DNA of 64,000 nucleotides. Source: Apodospora peruviana (Eukaryota > Ascomycota > Sordariomycetes > Sordariales > Lasiosphaeriaceae). This document shows positions 21,233 to 33,839 of the stretch, in pieces; position 1 is the stretch's first letter, and every line of letters begins with the position of its first letter. The stretch lies in NCBI GenBank assembly GCA_033439685.1, contig JAUEDM010000003.1:836001-900000 (forward strand), given 5' to 3'. The notes beneath the pieces are model-generated. The model was not told the DNA's origin. It ran no database searches and worked only from the letters and a program-made list of their open reading frames with translations. The position numbers were made by a program, and so were the translations under genes.

Positions 21233-21670
21233 TCATGAGGTCCAGGTTGATCAGGTGTTGTTCTGTGCTGGTCTATGAGATGGCAGAGAAATATATGACG
21301 GAATTATGCGAAGATGCCGAATTGGAGGGAGTGACAAGTCGGGGTTAGATAGTGGCAAATACCGAGCCAATAGAATGAAATGGCACATTGGCGCGATCTT
21401 CATCCTAGGGCTGAGCTGTGCGAACCACATGGCTGGGCCGCAGTTGATCGAACAGGAGGGGGCCTCGAAATAGTTTGCCTCAACTCAACATTTCACCCTC
21501 TCAATTTCACCCTGTCAATTTCACCCTGTCAATTTCACCCTGTCAATTTCACCCTGTCAATTTCACCCTGCCAATTTCACTCTGTCAAAACTGCCCGCCG
21601 CTTACTTCGGTATCTCCTTGAGGATTTCCAGATAGGCTCCATACAATGATCGTCAGCAACGCAAATTGCC
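21233..21670. other. intergenic with 14-nt minisatellite
   Basis: The stretch between the hydrolase and the C2H2 gene holds the minisatellite at 21485-21588, 83 bp upstream of the C2H2 start. No gene is seen. Confidence 0.55.
21485..21588. repeat. 14-nt minisatellite TCAATTTCACCCTG
   Basis: Five identical units (21501-21570) are followed by one diverged unit (21571-21584) and preceded by a degenerate one. Confidence 0.93.
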
Positions 21671-24600
21671 ATGGAAACCAGTGATACTTGGTCTCAGGAC
21701 TGCTATCCCTCGCCTATCAGCATTCCGGGACCAGCCAGTCCAGTCTTGAAGCCATGGCGTCCCAAGCCGTTGAAAGACTCACTGGCACCGAGCTGTGGAC
21801 ACGAGATTCCTCAAGACGACTGCTCAACATGTTATCCTCATTGCAAACTCTTCTGCTGGTCCACGCACGATGGTCCATCTTCCGTGATTCCAGGAGAGAC
21901 AATCTTTACCGATGGCTGTTCGTCATGCGACATGCACTACCTCGAATTCTCCAGTATTGTATCTGACGAGCCTTGCGAGGACGCCACGGCGTTTTATGGC
22001 CACGGCGAAGCGTTGGAACCACGGACGCCTGGGAGACCTCACAACGACGGGAACTTCCAGCCACTGTCACCGCTGTCGCCCTTATCACCGATTGGTATCC
22101 TTGTGGAGGCCCCTGATTTCTTCTGCTCCCCCGCTTTGTCGCCTAAACAAGAAAACGACTACAAGTTGCCAGAAATTGACGTCCGGTATATCACAGCGCC
22201 TACGCCCTCCGAGGCAGGAAGTGGTACCTCATCTACTGGAGCGGTGATTGGCTTTGGGAACACTCTGAACCGGGCTCTCTATACGTGCCAGTTTCCTGGA
22301 TGCAGTGCACCAGGTTTTCAGACAAATTACCTGCTGCAATCCCACAAAAATGTTCATTCAATGGCCAGGCCGCGCTTTTGTCCGGTCCCAGGTTGTCCAA
22401 GGGGCGTGGGAGGAAAGGGATTCAGGCGAAAGAACGAGATGATTCGGCACGAGTTAGTTCATCACTCTCCAGTTTATGTTTGCCCGTTTTGTCCCGATCA
22501 AGAGCACATATATCCTCGGCCAGACAATTTGCGAAGGTGCGTCATCCATTGGGTTCTAGGAGCACCGCACCACGCTAACTAGGTCGGCCTAAGACACGTG
22601 AGAATTCATCATATCGACAAGGACAAGGACGATCCCATCTTGCGAAGAGTCTTTACTCAACCACTAAGAACAAGCAAAGTGTGGAAAAGAGAAAAGGGTG
22701 GTCCCTCTGTTGTCACAGGGGAGTCCTGGGTGGAAGTCAAGGAAGATATGCCCGGATACACCGAGGAAAAACCTGGGCCTAGGTGGTTCAAGCTGTTAAC
22801 GTCCTCGCTCAGCCCTCCAGCCCCTACATCGAACAGTCCTCTGTTGGCGACAAACCCATCTTACAACGCCCCTGAATGTTATTTCACTAACTTCAGTAAC
22901 CAGGATGACCACATCTTTGGAGATGGAGATCAAGCGATAACTGGCGATGCGAACCAGCAGGCCCTCAATGCTGCCTCCAATGCCGAGGAAGGCAAGAGCA
23001 ATGGGTTTCCGGACAATAAACCCCCTATAATCAACGAACCCGAAATACCGTTCACCGACTCGGGTTACGCGTCTGCGCTACCAGCCGGCCGTAATTCTGA
23101 CGCTGTCACTCCTGACAACTTGGAAGATGCAGAGTCAACTGAATTTGGCGATAGCGACGAGATTAGGACCGTCATTTCAGCAGCGACGACCGTGGTCTCG
23201 AGCGTTGCTCAGCTCTCAATATCCGAAGTGTGCAATAACATCTATGACAGAATCCGGCAGCATGTCGACGAGGAGAACAGTGATTTGCTCTTCGGCGCTC
23301 TGCCAAGTCTGATCAAAGCGTTTGCTATTCAGTTGGCGCACCTCAACTCTAGTGATTTGAACCGCCGGATCATGCACTTTGTCTACAGTCACCACCAGTG
23401 AGTTCATCCAACGACTAAGGCATCGATCATTCTCACTTTCACTGACAATTACGATTCAGGGAGATTGCTTCCCAGCTAAGGCATATGTTCCATGCCGAGA
23501 ATGAGGACTTTAATTCCTGCCGCAAGCCTCAGGGAGGGATGACAGTCGCAGAGAAGATGCACATGTGGGAGAGCAGACCTCGAGAGCCGAGTCCCGATGC
23601 CATCAACGCTTCCGAATTGTTTCAGGGCGTTGAAGACATAAACGACACCCCCAACCACCCCGAACTACCTCTCTACAGCCGGGCAATACTCCAAAGCGAG
23701 GCTTATGAGTTGTTCATTGACACTCTAGTAAAACAGTCGTCTTTCCACCGGGATGAATCCAGGGCCGGAATCATGGTCGACAAAATTCGGTCCCAAATCA
23801 TGACAAGCCTCCCTACCGGCAGGATCAGCAAAGCGCTGGATCCATCCATCCACGAAGCTGTGTTTCAAGTGCCACGACAACAGTTTGTGAGCCGGTTGCT
23901 GCTTGGCGGGAAGAGAGGCAGCACTGTCTGCAGAGATATATGCACTGCGAGCGTGCTGGTCAGTTCACACAACGACCATGTCGAATTGACGACCGTCGAG
24001 GAGTATATCGATAAAACATGGACGAACGGAGGCAAAGCACTTCTGTCTATGATTCAGTCTGCTTTGGATGTCAAGTCCATTCCTACGCTCCTCTCTGGTG
24101 AGACCCATTCTTTTTGATTGCGTGATGAAAGGCGGCAATCGCTTATTTGAATGACGATTAGAAGTATCGACAGGTAATGCAATGGCCAGCATTCTGATCC
24201 TACCAGACAGCTTCAGTATACGAGTTAAAGGCATCTCCTATTTCATTGCAGAGCACGGAGAACAACTGGCGTGGCTCGTGGCAGCCCTACAGCCACCCCT
24301 TGACGTCAAGACGGCGGCCGACAGCATACCATCAATCACCAAGGATCATCTCAGGGATATTCCAAATTGGGAACTAGGTGCTTCAGTCTCGACACATGAG
24401 GATGCGACTTGTCTGGCGGTTCTCAAGCAACATGGTTGGCTAGAAAATTACGTTGAGCCCGTCATCGTCCGGGGCTTTCCGACGGCGCGGCGACCGTCAT
24501 TCTTCCCTGGCATTGAAGTATCTGCCAATCTTATGATTGCAATCACCACCTGGGACAGAAGCTCTGATTCAAGAGGCGGTGTTCATCTCCCCGGAACGGG

Positions 24601-26266
24601 TCGAGACATTGAATTCGTCAAGATCATGCAGGGTGTGTGCCACTGGCATATCGTTGCCAGCGAACCGTGCCAGTGTCGGGAGGAGAGAGAACTGCTGATA
24701 TCTCGAGAAAATATCGACCGATACCGCCATGTGATTGACGCCTGCCCTGGACCGAAAAATTCCCCTGCCAAATCTATCGAACGTCGGCTTCCCATCGGAA
24801 CACCCCAACAAGAAGTCGATACCACTTGCCCTTCTTTGGATAGCGTTAGCCCGACAACCCTAACGAGGACATTCAGCTCTGTTACGCACACCCCAGCGAC
24901 CTCTTTAGACTCAGATATGCTATCGATCCCGGACTCGCCAGAATTTCGGCCCTGTCATATCTCGTATGAACTATCCCCAATTATCGATACGGTAGCCCGT
25001 CAGCTACTCCAGGGATACAGGGAGGAGTTTCCCGCGACGCAACTTCCTTCAGCGGAAGAGCTGGACCCTCAGTGTCAACTTGAACCCACTGAAGACGAGG
25101 GCGAAGGCCGGAGCAACCAGGATACTGGCGCGTCGTGTAGCAACACGGATAGTAGCACCAGACAGCAACGAAAATCGAGCAGCTCCAACCCCAAGAGAGC
25201 CAGAGGTAATGGCGGAGACGACGAGGGAGCAAATCGCGACGACATGCCGCCTCCTCCTCATCCCAAACGATCCAAACGGACGCGGGACACGCCAGCCCAC
25301 AAATCCTTGGCATGCCCATTCTGGAAGCTCGACCACGTCAAGCACCGAAAATGCTTGAAGCTAGAAAAGTTCCAGGAAGTCAACCGCGTGAAGCAGCACC
25401 TGGCGCGGAGCCACACCCCAATCTACTGCGAGCGGTGCAAGACCATCTTCCAAGACGAGGCAGCCCACCAACGACACCTGGAGGAAGACTCAAACTCCGG
25501 CAGCTGCATGTTCAAGTCGTGGGACGAACGAGACGGCATCACCCGCCGCCAGAAGGACGAACTTCACAAGAAATCCAAAGCAAACCTCACCGAGTCGGGG
25601 CAATGGTTCGCAGTCTGGGGGATCCTCTTCCCCAGCCACCCGCCGCCGCGATCTCCGTACATCGACCGGGGCCTGTCAGACGACTTTTGCCAGTTCCGAG
25701 AGTACGCGCGCGATCGAGGGGCGAGGCTTGTTCTTGATGCATTACATGCTGCTGGTCTTTTTTCGTCCTGCAGTACAAACGACGAGGAGGAGGAGCAAGA
25801 GGAGAATGTCGAGTCATATCGTCTAGAGGCCGTTAATCGCGGCCTTGATTTGATGTTTGAGGACTGGTTGGCGTCTCGCTCATCACAGTCCTCCGAATCA
25901 CCATCGGCGTCAGACCGGCGCTCCAATAATAGTAGTGCCCGGTCTGATCTTTCTGGTAACGAGACGGTTGGGAGTTCGTTTGCTGATAGCGGCGTGGAGT
26001 TGAGCGCGACAAGTCGGCTCATGGCAACTTTCAGCCAGCCGGTTGACCATCAGTTGGAGAGTATCACGCCTACCTTCGATGGCTTGTTTGATCAGACTCA
26101 CGCCATGTATCTTGGCGGACTCACTGCCAACAACCAAGAGGGTATAATGCCGGTGGGTTGGCCAGTCAGCGATATCAACATTCTAGGCGAGCCTGCTGGA
26201 CTGGGGGAGGTCAACATGGACGCTCTGAGCTGGGATTTCTCATGGACGGCGAGTACTAAGCCATAA
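21671..26266 (+). CDS. large multidomain C2H2 zinc-finger protein
   Basis: Four exons are inferred, 21671-22536, 22594-23397, 23460-24097 and 24174-26266, giving 1466 residues with phase kept at every join. The first join restores a finger ending, PDNLRRHVRIHH. N-terminal fingers are C206-x4-C211..H225-x3-H229, C237-x4-C242..H260-x3-H264 and CPFC..H. The middle (about 300-1000) is acidic and Ser-rich with helical segments and no known domain. Near residue 1150 is a second zinc-binding block, ACPFWKLDHVKHRKC, VKQHLARSHTPIYCERCKTI, followed by HQRHLEEDSN, then DGITRRQKDEL and a WFAVWGILFPSHPPPRSPYI helix region, a module common in large fungal C2H2 proteins. It is probably nuclear and DNA-binding. 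The target genes are unknown. A PKRARGN/HPKRSKRTRD basic stretch may be a nuclear signal. Confidence 0.8.
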
Positions 26267-26988
26267 ATACCGAGACAAGAATGATCTACCAATTTTCTGG
26301 GCGTTGACGTTATTGCCATGAGGCCGTGGAATTTGATTCATGTTCACGTTAGGGAAGAGCCCAAAGTCGAAAAAAAAAAAAAACAAGGACCTCCAAGTGG
26401 AGCAAACCCGTGACCAGAAGAACTTGGACAACACGAAGATGCCATTGACAAAGTTTATTGATGCTGAGCGAAGAGAGCAGATGATGGGGATGGATGGCAA
26501 CGCGGAGATAAAGCCGTCGGCATAGAGCCAAAGGACCTAACAAGGTATCTCAACCAATCACGCCAACTCGGCTTTAAACTCACCTGCACCAGACCTTCAT
26601 TACAATTCCGAAAAACCGAGGCCGATTGTGCCAAGTCCGAATGATCTTGGCGCACAGGTTGATCCTACGGAATAGAGGGTCATTGACAATCCTGCCAGGC
26701 ACCCATAGACTTATTAAAGAGTTTTGCTTATATGTCTGCTATGCAACTCTGGTGGCTGTGCCTCATCCCGGCACGTCTTTTCCCCTGGATCTTCATATGG
26801 CCAGCTGCACAGCCTCGGATTACGTGTTGCCAGGTGCGCGTACCACACCGCGAGTCCAGCCACTGAAACCGAACAACTACCACTTAAATCACTCGGTGCT
26901 GAGCTAACCTCTACCCTATATCCCTTGATCCACCTTGGATCTCTATGTCTAGACCTGGACTCGTCGAGACGTGCTGTTGTTCAACACC
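26267..26988. other. intergenic
   Basis: No gene is recognised. An A13 run lies near 26370. Confidence 0.5.
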
Positions 26989-28830
26989 ATGTCATCCAAA
27001 CTCGGTATCCCTATCAGGAATACCCGGTCGACGAGGCCAGCGCAAAAGCGAGAGCGGTCAGCGCACAACAAGACCCGGACGGGATGTAAAACTTGCAAGT
27101 AAGGCAATATCAGACAACCGCAGTCACACGTCGAAGTCAAAACGTGTGAATAACTACCCCCTACTGACCACCGGTTTTGGTTTCCTTCCAGAATCCGCCG
27201 CATCAAATGCGACGAAGCTCGTCCAGCCTGCCTCCGGTGCTCCAGCACAAGACGAACCTGCGACGGCTACGATGAGCCCAACGACGAGAAGCGCTGGGTG
27301 GTCATCACCGGCCCGTCATTATCCCTATCTCTCCCAGTCGCACTAAACAGTTTCCCCGAGTCTCTCGAAGACGAACCGTCGCGGACCTCATTCGACTTCT
27401 TCCGCACGGCCTCCGTACCAGAACTGTCCAGATTTTTCGGCCGCTCCTTCTGGTCCCAGTCTCTGCTGAGCACAAGCCACCAGTTTCCGGCCGTCATGTC
27501 CGCCGTGCTCGCGCTGGCGAGCCTGCACAGACGATTCAAGAACGGCGAGCCCCTGATCCAGGGCGACCTCTTCACTGCTCGGCAGTACGATAAAGCGCTG
27601 AAACAGCTCATCCGCGCCATCTCCGGGACCACAGCCAAGGCCCACTGTCGACTCATGTCCCTACTTTGCGGCGTGCTCTTTACCGTCATCGAGGTCTTGC
27701 AAGGGTGCAATCAGCATGCGCTTGCCCATCTGGACAGCATCATCAAGCTGCTCAACGAGATTCCTCGGACAACGACAGCAACCGGCGAGGAGGTTCTGGT
27801 CACCACCGACACGGTGATGCAGGACTTGAAAGATGTGATCTTGCGATTTGACGTCGAGGGTGCGATATTCTCGCCGCGCCGGTCGCCGGGTCTCGCTCTC
27901 CCGCCGCTTCCACCCCGTAGAGATCAAGAAGTCCTATCAGCAGTCATACAGCCACCGGGGCTTCCTGATAATCCTCAAGCTGTAAGCCTGGACCAAGCCG
28001 CAGACGAACTCAACCACCTCATGGCGCACATGTCGCAATTCATCTACACGACAAAGCCATATCGGCACGAAACCGCTGGCAATGTCCCATTATCGATGCT
28101 ATTAGAGCAGCAGGATCTGGTCGCGCACTTCCAGCGTTGGTGGGATCGCGCAAATACGTCGCTGGACCTCACCAATATCAAAACTGTCATCCCAAAGAAT
28201 CCCGAGCACAGAATGCGCGTCGCACTCCTACGGCTGCACTACCACGCGTCATGGACAATGCTGCAGTGCTGCCTCCACGCCGAAGAGACGGCGTACGACC
28301 GCTATCTGGAAAGCTTCAGAGACATTGTTCGCTGCGCGCGAGCAGCTGTTCTCGAGGACGGCGGCAGCTACCACCCGCTTTCAACAAAACCAGCAGCCGC
28401 ACCGCCAGGAAGTGGAAGCTTTTCCACCGACATGGGGGTCGTGTTTCCGCTTTACTGGACGGCGCTGCGCTGTCGCGACGGCAGGTTGCGGAGGGAGGCG
28501 CTTGCGCTGCTGCGGATCTACGGTGCGCGGGAGGGCGTCTGGGTGCCCGAGATACAGACACGCGTGGCTGCGAGGGTGATTGAGCTTGAGGAGGGACTGG
28601 ATGCTGGGTCGCTGTTACCGGTGCTACCTGGGACAATGGTCCAGGGAGAGGTGGTTGCGCCGCCGAGTTCGACGCCGTTGAGAATGGAGGATGTTTACGA
28701 GTTTCGGCGATGTCATTCTGTGATTCATTTTACCGATAGGGTGGGTCGCAAGGTGAGGATGGTGTATCAGAGAAGGCTCAACGGGCTCGATGGGGAATGG
28801 GATGTTGGGACGGAGTGGTTGAGTTATTGA
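26989..28830 (+). CDS. Zn2Cys6 transcription factor (Fungal_trans_2-like)
   Basis: Exons 26989-27098 and 27192-28830 give 582 residues. The intron (donor gtaagg, branch ctgac, acceptor ccag) sits inside the DNA-binding domain, as is usual. The joined sequence has the six-Cys cluster C-x2-C-x6-C-x5-C-x2-C-x6-C (GCKTCKIRRIKCDEARPACL then RCSSTRRTC), preceded by a basic NKTRTG. The long second part begins with SFDFFRTASVPELSRFFG and SHQFPAVMSAVLALASLHRRF, which matches the start of the Fungal_trans_2 domain. It should be nuclear. Nothing in the sequence shows its target; the neighbours (C2H2 protein, MHYT sensor) do not suggest a pathway cluster. Confidence 0.87.
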
Positions 28831-30814
28831 ACTTGGGAAGCTTCGGGGGCCCGGATCAGGCTACATCATGTATGAACAAACTTCAAGGCATGACCACCGG
28901 TAACAGGATGATGAACTCCGAGGTACTGCATTTGCAACGAACGAGTTCTAATACCCGAATTTCTGTCTATTTTGGTGGATCCTAGATGGAAATCCATAGA
29001 GGCTTCCATCCTGCTTTAACTCAATCGTAGTTGGTGCTTCAAATGAAGGACATCCGGATTCTGGGTGACAGTACAGTTGAAAGTTCGGAGAAACCTGGAA
29101 ATAGAGGCACGAGTGATTCCACACGTATTAGTGGTTGGCAGTTCCGTGTGATGTCCTTTTGCGTTGCTGCTGACGTGCAGAAGATCGGCAATTCAGGACC
29201 CGAGAACAGTTAGTCCAGGGATATCAGTGATCAACTCGGTACCAAACTACAGCGCCTTTGGCTCTCATCCAGATAAGCAGCGTTAACGACGCGGAAATTG
29301 GGGAGCGTGAAGCGTCGCTTTTCTACTGTTGTTCCCATTTGTTTGGAAATCGCGATCGTTGTCGCAAAATGGGATTTGTTTGATCGCCAAGATCGTCTTA
29401 GTTTACTCTAGCTTCGATCTAGAATCTCTCCCGATCTCTGCGATCTCTCGAGTGGAGTCGACTAACAACGGCGATCACGACTGGAAATCCACTTGCCATG
29501 CAACTGACAGGGACCGGTTATCGGTTACCTATCAAAATGGTGTGGGGTTTGAATCACAGGGGGGTAATTGGGGGGTCAAAGCGGCTCAAACAATTGCATT
29601 CTTCCTGCCGTCTTGATGGCATTAAGAAAAAAATGATGAAAAAGTACAAAATCCAAAAGGTGGTTGGACCTCGTGGCGTTCCGATTGCACGCTTCTTCAC
29701 CACTGTATTCCGGAGGTATGCAGCTGATGATACAATGTGATATGAGTACCAATCTGCTGCAGTGTGCAACTGGAACACACGCTAGCGTTGGCTTTCTCCG
29801 ATAACTGAAACTTCCCTTCAGCCTCCCGCCCTCCGGATTTTGTCCTGCCGAATCTCGGTGTCACGATATTTTGAAATGGAGTCGTCACCACGTCATAAGG
29901 AGTCCGGTTGGCACCATGTCTTTGATATTGTTTTCCCTCGACTTCTTTTAACCACGCTATCTTGGATTCGGCATCCACAAGCCAACAGATATGTGACCAA
30001 TCTCTTTCTGCTCGCTGCTGCAGTGGCCTATTGGGTCGAGAGCATGTTATCCTCGGCCAATGAACTGCTATTTTCGTCGATTCCAGACCCCGCAAACTGC
30101 CACCCGAGGAGTAGCTATTGGGTCGAGACTACGCCCCTCGGCGCCACCACGATCTTGGGACTGTTGTTTTTGCAGACGGCAACGATTCGGTCCGTAAAAA
30201 TCCCCTCGGGCTGCCATGCAGCTCCCAAGACATTATTATCCATTGTGGGTGTGTGGGGTGTCTCTGTTCGTGACAGGGGTTTCGGGACAGACCAGACACC
30301 CATTGAGAATGCCCAGAAGATGAGGAGCTGAGCTTTCAGTGTGCTAGAATTGGTCCTTATTGTGCGGTGTCACTGACTTGGTAATCCTGCCCACCTCGCC
30401 CAAATCCCATCGCTGAATTCCCATAAAGAACAGTTCATGCCGGGATGCGGCACGCATCGCTCTCTTCGCGCGCTGACATCACACATCACCGATCAACAAA
30501 AGGTCGCCGACCTTACCACGAGTTACCCCTGCAGCGCAGTGGGGGTCCTGTGTCCATTGTTGGGGGGGGGGGGGATTTCCAAATTCAGCTCCATAGCTCT
30601 AGGAAAGGATACCTGATCCAAAAGCCACTTACTTGTTGCCAGAGTCCAGGAAAGCTGCATGTGTTCCTGAACATTTCCGAGTCGACACTGGCCACAGCAT
30701 ATCCTGCCGTCTTTTTGCCCAGCCTATTTACTGTCTCTCGTTTAAAAACATCGACGTCGATACCGGCCCCCATGCTAGACCAGCAGCAATAGCCCGAAAC
30801 AACTCCATACGATC
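28831..30814. other. intergenic, 2 kb
   Basis: No gene is recognised; the open frames are short and lack motifs. A G13 homopolymer lies at 30562-30574, upstream of the MHYT gene. Confidence 0.5.
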
Positions 30815-33800
30815 ATGGGGAGCTCTCCAGATGTCGGATTGGCTGCATACGTTGGGCAAGATGTTCCGTTTCGGTATAATCCCATCATTGTCGCCCTCAG
30901 CTTTTTCGTCAGCTTCGTCGGCGCCGAGTCCACCGTCGAGCTGATCAACCGCCGGACGTCAAGGAAGGGCCGCCACAACCAGTCAGTTCACTTGGACACT
31001 TCTCCTCTTTTGCACTGGTGAGCATAAACTGATTTATTCTTCAGTGTTCTGTTGTTGGGCGCCGCAATATCGATGGGCGCCATCGCGATCTGGTCGATGC
31101 ATTTCATCGGCAACAGGGCCACTACCCTCCTCAACGGCGAGCCTGAACTTCAGATCTCGTACTCGATTCGCATGACGGCACTGTCCTTCTTTGTCCCGAT
31201 TCTCGTGTTGCTTGTAGCTTTCTACGTTGTCACGACCAGCATCACGACGTGGTGGAACATCGGACTGAGCGGCAGTTTGAGCGGAGGCGCCATCTGTGGC
31301 ATGCATTATCTCGGGAATGCCTCAATCGACAACTACCACTGCAAATACTCTGTTGCTCATGTCGCCGGTGCCGCTGTGATCGCCGCTATGGCGAGTACCG
31401 TCGCGTTGGCCCTGTTTTTCGTCTTTAGAGCCGCTTGGGCCAATGCTTGGTGGAAAAGAGTTGGCTGTGCCATCGTCTTGGCTGGAGCTGTGTCTGGTCA
31501 GTTTAATTTTGATATCTGACATGCTGGTCCATTCGGCTTTACCCTGTACTAATTTCTCTGCTTGTTGGCTCTAGGCATGCATTGGGTTGCTTCTTTGGGC
31601 ACCTCCTTCACGCTGCATCATATCAACCCCAACACAGAGAACGCTTCTAGTATCACGACTGTCGTCGTCGTTGCGTGTCTGGTAAGTTCACTATCACGTC
31701 GTATTATCGGCCGGCATCTAACAAGTCACAGTCGGTTGGAGCCTGTCTGGTCATGGCAGGAATGGCCGTCTACTCAGCCCACGTCCGAAAGGGCTACGCC
31801 AACAAAGCACAGAGAATCACACTCGCGGCCGCTGTGTTTGACAAGCACGGCAGAATATTAGTCACGCCAGACGGCCATCTTCCTAGCGAGGAGATCACCA
31901 GAACATTCTTGCAAAAGGCGAGTAAAAATTTTCCCCATCAATATCTCAGAAGGGTCGGCTGACAGTTACATCCAAGACGCAATACGATGCCTTTTCCACC
32001 ACACACCCTCTTTTTCACTGGGTTTTCCAAGCCTCTCGCAACTGGCAGAGCATCACGAACCTAATCGAAAAGATGACCGATCATCTAGCTGTACTCTCGC
32101 ATCACGGCAATGGACGCAAGGCCAGGCTGGGCATCGAACTAGTCGACGATGACGGACACTTTATCGAGAACCACGAAACCATCTTCAAAGAACTGTTCTG
32201 CCTCGCCGCTGCCGGACTTGCAGACAAGATGGACGAAAGTGTCGAAGACGCCGGTATTTTATGGGACGAGATATTCGCCACAGGTGGAGACCGGGCAAGA
32301 TTCGAGCCCGCGCATATTAAACCGACGACGGAAAGACTCGCCAAGAGTAACGCCTTCGAGACTGTGACTTCAGTCCCATCAGAGGACGAAGCCGAAAAGG
32401 GGTTGGCTTACAGAAACCGCGACGCCCACCGCCATGGGTCTCTAATGTTTCTCGTGCGCAAGGTGGAAAGCAGCCGCGCGGTGGACAGGCTTGAAGCATT
32501 GGGCTATTGTTTCGCTGAGCTCCGCCAAGTTTCGCCCATCATCCGTTCCAGCATGCAGATCCGGAGCCACGATCTCGAAGAGAGACTGCGTGGCATGGCC
32601 AGCTACACACAAGGCACGATGCAAGACCCCGGTGTGCACGTCGGTCTGTTTGCGGTCCAGCCGAGAGTTGACAACGGCCTGTTTGATATCGTCGTGAAGA
32701 AACAGGCTCGCAATCTCCTGCCGAGCGTTAAACTGTCCCTTGATAAGCTTGACACCTCCCACCACGACTTCCTCCGCAGGTTTGATGGCCAGTCCATCTC
32801 GTCACTGGTGCACCAACTCCGTCGCATGGGTGATATTTCAGACTCGCAACAGGATGGGAAATTTGCGGCGTTGCTGCTTGACGCGATAAAGGAGCTCCAG
32901 GTCCTCGTGACTGACCCGATATTCGACAACGCCAAGCTGGTGTCGAAGGTTGTTCAGGTCCCTTGCCAGTCATCACAACAACAACGCAGTTCAGGGCCTA
33001 AAACCTGCTCCTTCATCGCCTTTAGCACGATGATTCCCATTCATTCCATCCTCCACGCCCCGCAGTGCGAGTTCACCCCCCTCCAGTTCTTCAAGGTCCA
33101 GCAGCTCGCCTACGAAAACTCTCCGCACAAGGCCGTCTTTGCACGGTCCGTCCATCGCGACGTGGTGCCCATTCTCAACACTTTACCCAAGAAGCGCGCC
33201 GGCGACATATTGTCGTCATCTTCGAGCAGCACCATTAGACCGAGGGGCAAATGGTCGTCCCGCTTGCATCGAGTAAAAGCCCGCCGACCACCAACCACGA
33301 CAAGGCCCCACCACCACCGTCACGATGATCATCAACGAGAGGATTCGGATAAACTGGTGGTTTCTGCCAGCAGAGACCGGATGGGCTCTGCCGCCTCAAG
33401 CTTGACATCACTGCCGTTCTCCCAGCAGGCCGGCGAGGTTTCCATACCCTCGGAGCCCAAGTCCGTAAACCTTACCCTGTCACGACCTAAATCCCTGCAG
33501 AAAGGACAGCAGCAGCAGCAGCAGCAGCAGCCGCAAAAATCATCATTTGGCGGGATCCTGGTCTCACAGGAGGTCACGGTCGTTGTCGATGAGGCTGACG
33601 AAACAAGTGCTATATCACCAGCGCGTGAAGAAGTTGACGGCAAGGTGGTTGCCGCTCACAATAATCAGGTGGAAGACCTGGATAACATTGAGCTCATGGA
33701 GGTCACATCCGCTCGGGCTGCGCTTGTAGGCACGGGCGGCGGTATGTCTATCGCGGAGGTGAGGAAGGGCGACAACATAACGACGTTTGTCGACGAGATT

Positions 33801-33839
33801 TTTGCGACGTGCATTGATACCCCTACTAGACGATTATAA
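30815..33839 (+). CDS. MHYT-domain membrane signalling protein
   Basis: Five exons are inferred: 30815-30981, 31045-31496, 31575-31681, 31732-31917 and 31977-33839, giving 924 residues. The N-terminal 250 residues hold about seven membrane segments with the three MHYT repeats in order: WSMHFIGN, CGMHYLGN and GMHWVASLG. These Met/His pairs are thought to bind a metal such as copper at the outer membrane face. After TM7 come FDKHGRILVTPDG and FSTTHPLFHWVFQASRNW, then a soluble region of about 350 residues that I cannot assign, and a disordered tail with a Gln run (33506-33535), His/Arg-rich and Ser-rich parts. Intron 4 (31918-31976) starts aag|GCGAGT, a GC-AG intron; the GT one base further on does not keep frame with a usable acceptor. 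Ligand and output are unknown. Confidence 0.85.

Noticed and set aside
29840..30331. 163-codon open frame with a hydrophobic patch
   Set aside because: No good start, no motif, and no continuing exon; probably chance.
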